Assembly: GCA_017472105.1 (NCBI GenBank)
Contig: JAFUQY010000035.1
Span: forward strand, 1 to 6,399
From: Clostridia bacterium
Lineage (GTDB): Bacteria; Bacillota_A; Clostridia; Oscillospirales; CAG-272
Reading direction: 5' to 3'
Length of the DNA stretch: 6,399 nt
How positions within the stretch are numbered: position 1 is the first letter of the stretch; every line of letters starts with the position of its first letter. The notes below the pieces were generated by a model. That model worked only from the letters and a program-made list of their open reading frames with translations. It was not told the DNA's origin and ran no database searches. Below, piece after piece: positions 5,367 to 6,399 of this stretch. The position numbers were made by a program, and so were the translations under genes.

Positions 5367-6215
5367 ATGAGACTGAACTATAAAATTTACGACTGCCGAA
5401 AGAAAGCCGGAATGTCACAGGAGGCACTGGCGGAAAAGCTCGGTGTGTCCCGTCAGGCGATTTCGAAATGGGAGCTTGGCACGGCGGTTCCGGAGCTTGA
5501 AAATCTGCTGGCAATCTCGAAGCTGTTCGGCGTGACAACCGACTGGCTCCTGAACGATGACGAAGAAGAGCCTGCGGAAGACCCTGACAGTAAGGAAGAA
5601 CCAAAAGAAGAAATCACGCCCGCCGGAAAACAGAAGTTACACGAGGAATCCGATCCTGTGGGTGATGCACTGAAATCCAGCCGGATGGCGCAGGAGTCGG
5701 ATCAATGGGGCGAGGCGGATCCGAAGTTCGGCAGGACCGCGGACGGACAGACGGACTACGGCGGATTCCGCGACACGAGTTCCCCTTACGCAAACATCCC
5801 CGGCACCCTCGGAAAGTACGCGAAGAAATTCGGCTGGCTGCTCGGCGTGTACATCTCGTTCATCGGCGCGGGTCTGACTGCGTTCGGCGCGGCTGCGAAG
5901 TTCATCGTCAACAGAATGGTCAGCGGATTTACGTCAGTTACTACTTCAATGACAAATGTGATGAACCCCTTCGGCGGCAGTCAATACGGCGGCATTGTCA
6001 TTGAAGGTGCGGAAGGGATGCCGGATGAACTGCTGGACGAGATTTACAGCAGCATCGGCGGAGGCTACGTATCCTCAGCTGATCCCGTGATTTCCTTTGC
6101 CGAGAACAATCCCGTCTCCATCCTCGCGGGCATCATGATTTTCGTCGGTGTCGTGATGATCATCGGCGGCCTCATTCTCGCGTGGTACCTGCACAGACTG
6201 GGGAAACAGAACTGA
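5367..6215 (+). CDS. Membrane-anchored XRE-family transcriptional regulator
   Basis: This 282-residue protein starts with a helix-turn-helix domain of Cro/CI (XRE) type at about 1-62, with the typical series [32 protein letters not shown] and [17 protein letters not shown] long hydrophilic, acidic linker follows (about 63-150, with [19 protein letters not shown] at 64-82). Then come a first transmembrane helix (about 156-181), a Gly/Ser/Thr-rich loop of about 67 residues, and a second helix (about 249-274) ending in a short basic tail. The predicted topology puts the DNA-binding domain in the cytoplasm and the loop outside. It is divergent from the GRE operon and shares its control region, so it most likely regulates that operon, and perhaps itself, in response to an envelope or extracellular signal. 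The family and membrane helices are clear; target and signal are inferred. Confidence 0.88.
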   Translation: MRLNYKIYDCRKKAGMSQEALAEKLGVSRQAISKWELGTAVPELENLLAISKLFGVTTDWLLNDDEEEPAEDPDSKEEPKEEITPAGKQKLHEESDPVGDALKSSRMAQESDQWGEADPKFGRTADGQTDYGGFRDTSSPYANIPGTLGKYAKKFGWLLGVYISFIGAGLTAFGAAAKFIVNRMVSGFTSVTTSMTNVMNPFGGSQYGGIVIEGAEGMPDELLDEIYSSIGGGYVSSADPVISFAENNPVSILAGIMIFVGVVMIIGGLILAWYLHRLGKQN

Positions 6216-6220
6216 ACACA

Positions 6221-6262
6221 AAAAGGTACGGCAATCCCAAACGGGAAAACCGTACCTCTTGT
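6221..6262. terminator. Bidirectional hairpin terminator between convergent genes
   Basis: The arms AGGTACGG (6224-6231) and CCGTACCT (6250-6257) form a perfect 8-bp stem. A smaller TCCC/GGGA helix (6235-6238 with 6243-6246) can form within the loop. Read on the - strand, the stem ends in CCTTTTTGTG, a reasonable U-rich tail for the gene entering from the right. On the + strand the tail is CTTGTATTT, weaker, ending the regulator gene whose stop is 9 bp upstream. Confidence 0.8.
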
Positions 6263-6294
6263 ATTTATGGAGTTATGTTCGTTTTACCGACCGG

Positions 6295-6399
6295 TTATAC
6301 ACCCTTCTTCGCGCGGTCGATGTGTTCCAGTTCGGTTTCGTTGTACTTGGTCACATGACCCGGGATGGGCATGAGCTTTTCGTGGATAACGTCGATGAT
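6295..6399 (-). CDS. C-terminal end of an unidentified protein (5' part outside the window)
   Basis: On the - strand the last 34 codons of an open frame enter from the right edge and end with TAA at 6297-6295. The visible residues include IIDVIHEKLMPIPGH and KYNETELEHIDRAKKGV, a charged and apparently soluble C-terminus. Coding character is supported by the uninterrupted frame, sensible amino-acid composition and a hairpin with a U-rich tail about 38 bp after the stop. I do not recognise the family. The gene converges on the XRE regulator and is separated from it by the shared terminator, so it is probably functionally independent of the GRE operon. Confidence 0.65.
   Translation of the reverse strand: MIDVIHEKLMPIPGHVTKYNETELEHIDRAKKGV

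Overview
The window looks like chromosomal DNA of a strict anaerobe of Firmicutes/Clostridia type, possibly a gut bacterium. The reasons are an oxygen-sensitive glycyl radical enzyme, strong GGAGG-type ribosome binding sites, near-consensus sigma-70 promoters, a membrane-anchored XRE regulator, and moderately GC-rich, densely packed genes. This assignment is an inference from gene content; no marker gene is present.

Layout. (1) At the left edge, on the + strand, is the 3' end of a surface or secreted protein: a short Ig-like beta-rich piece followed by six 11-residue Pro/Glu/Asn/Thr repeats. (2) A hairpin terminator lies between this gene and the convergent operon that follows. (3) A tight three-gene operon on the - strand fills about 523-5141. 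In transcription order it encodes a pyruvate formate-lyase-family glycyl radical enzyme (GRE, 718 aa), an (alpha/alpha)6-barrel glycoside hydrolase of the GH63/MGH1-like type (467 aa), and an aldo/keto reductase with C-terminal iron-sulfur cysteine motifs (343 aa). Gaps between the genes are 11 and 15 bp. (4) A divergent regulatory region at about 5142-5366 carries a TTGACT-17-TATAAT promoter for the operon, an extended -10 promoter for the regulator, and four copies of a WCCGTNA half-site arranged as two inverted pairs. (5) On the + strand is an XRE-type repressor with two transmembrane helices, probably the operon's dedicated sensor-regulator. (6) A second hairpin terminator follows. (7) At the right edge, on the - strand, is the last 34 codons of an unidentified gene.

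How the genes may work together. The regulator and operon form a compact cassette bounded by a terminator at each end. A reasonable hypothesis is anaerobic use of a glycoside or polyol-type compound: the hydrolase releases a sugar or small aglycone, the GRE carries out a radical elimination or cleavage, and the aldo/keto reductase reduces a carbonyl product. The substrate cannot be read from sequence. The GRE has a non-canonical active-site motif (GCNQ instead of the GCVE of known eliminating GREs), and no radical-SAM activating enzyme is visible in the window. The hydrolase also appears to carry Gln where related barrels have the catalytic-base Glu. Together these suggest an uncharacterised reaction or pathway, and this is the most interesting content here.
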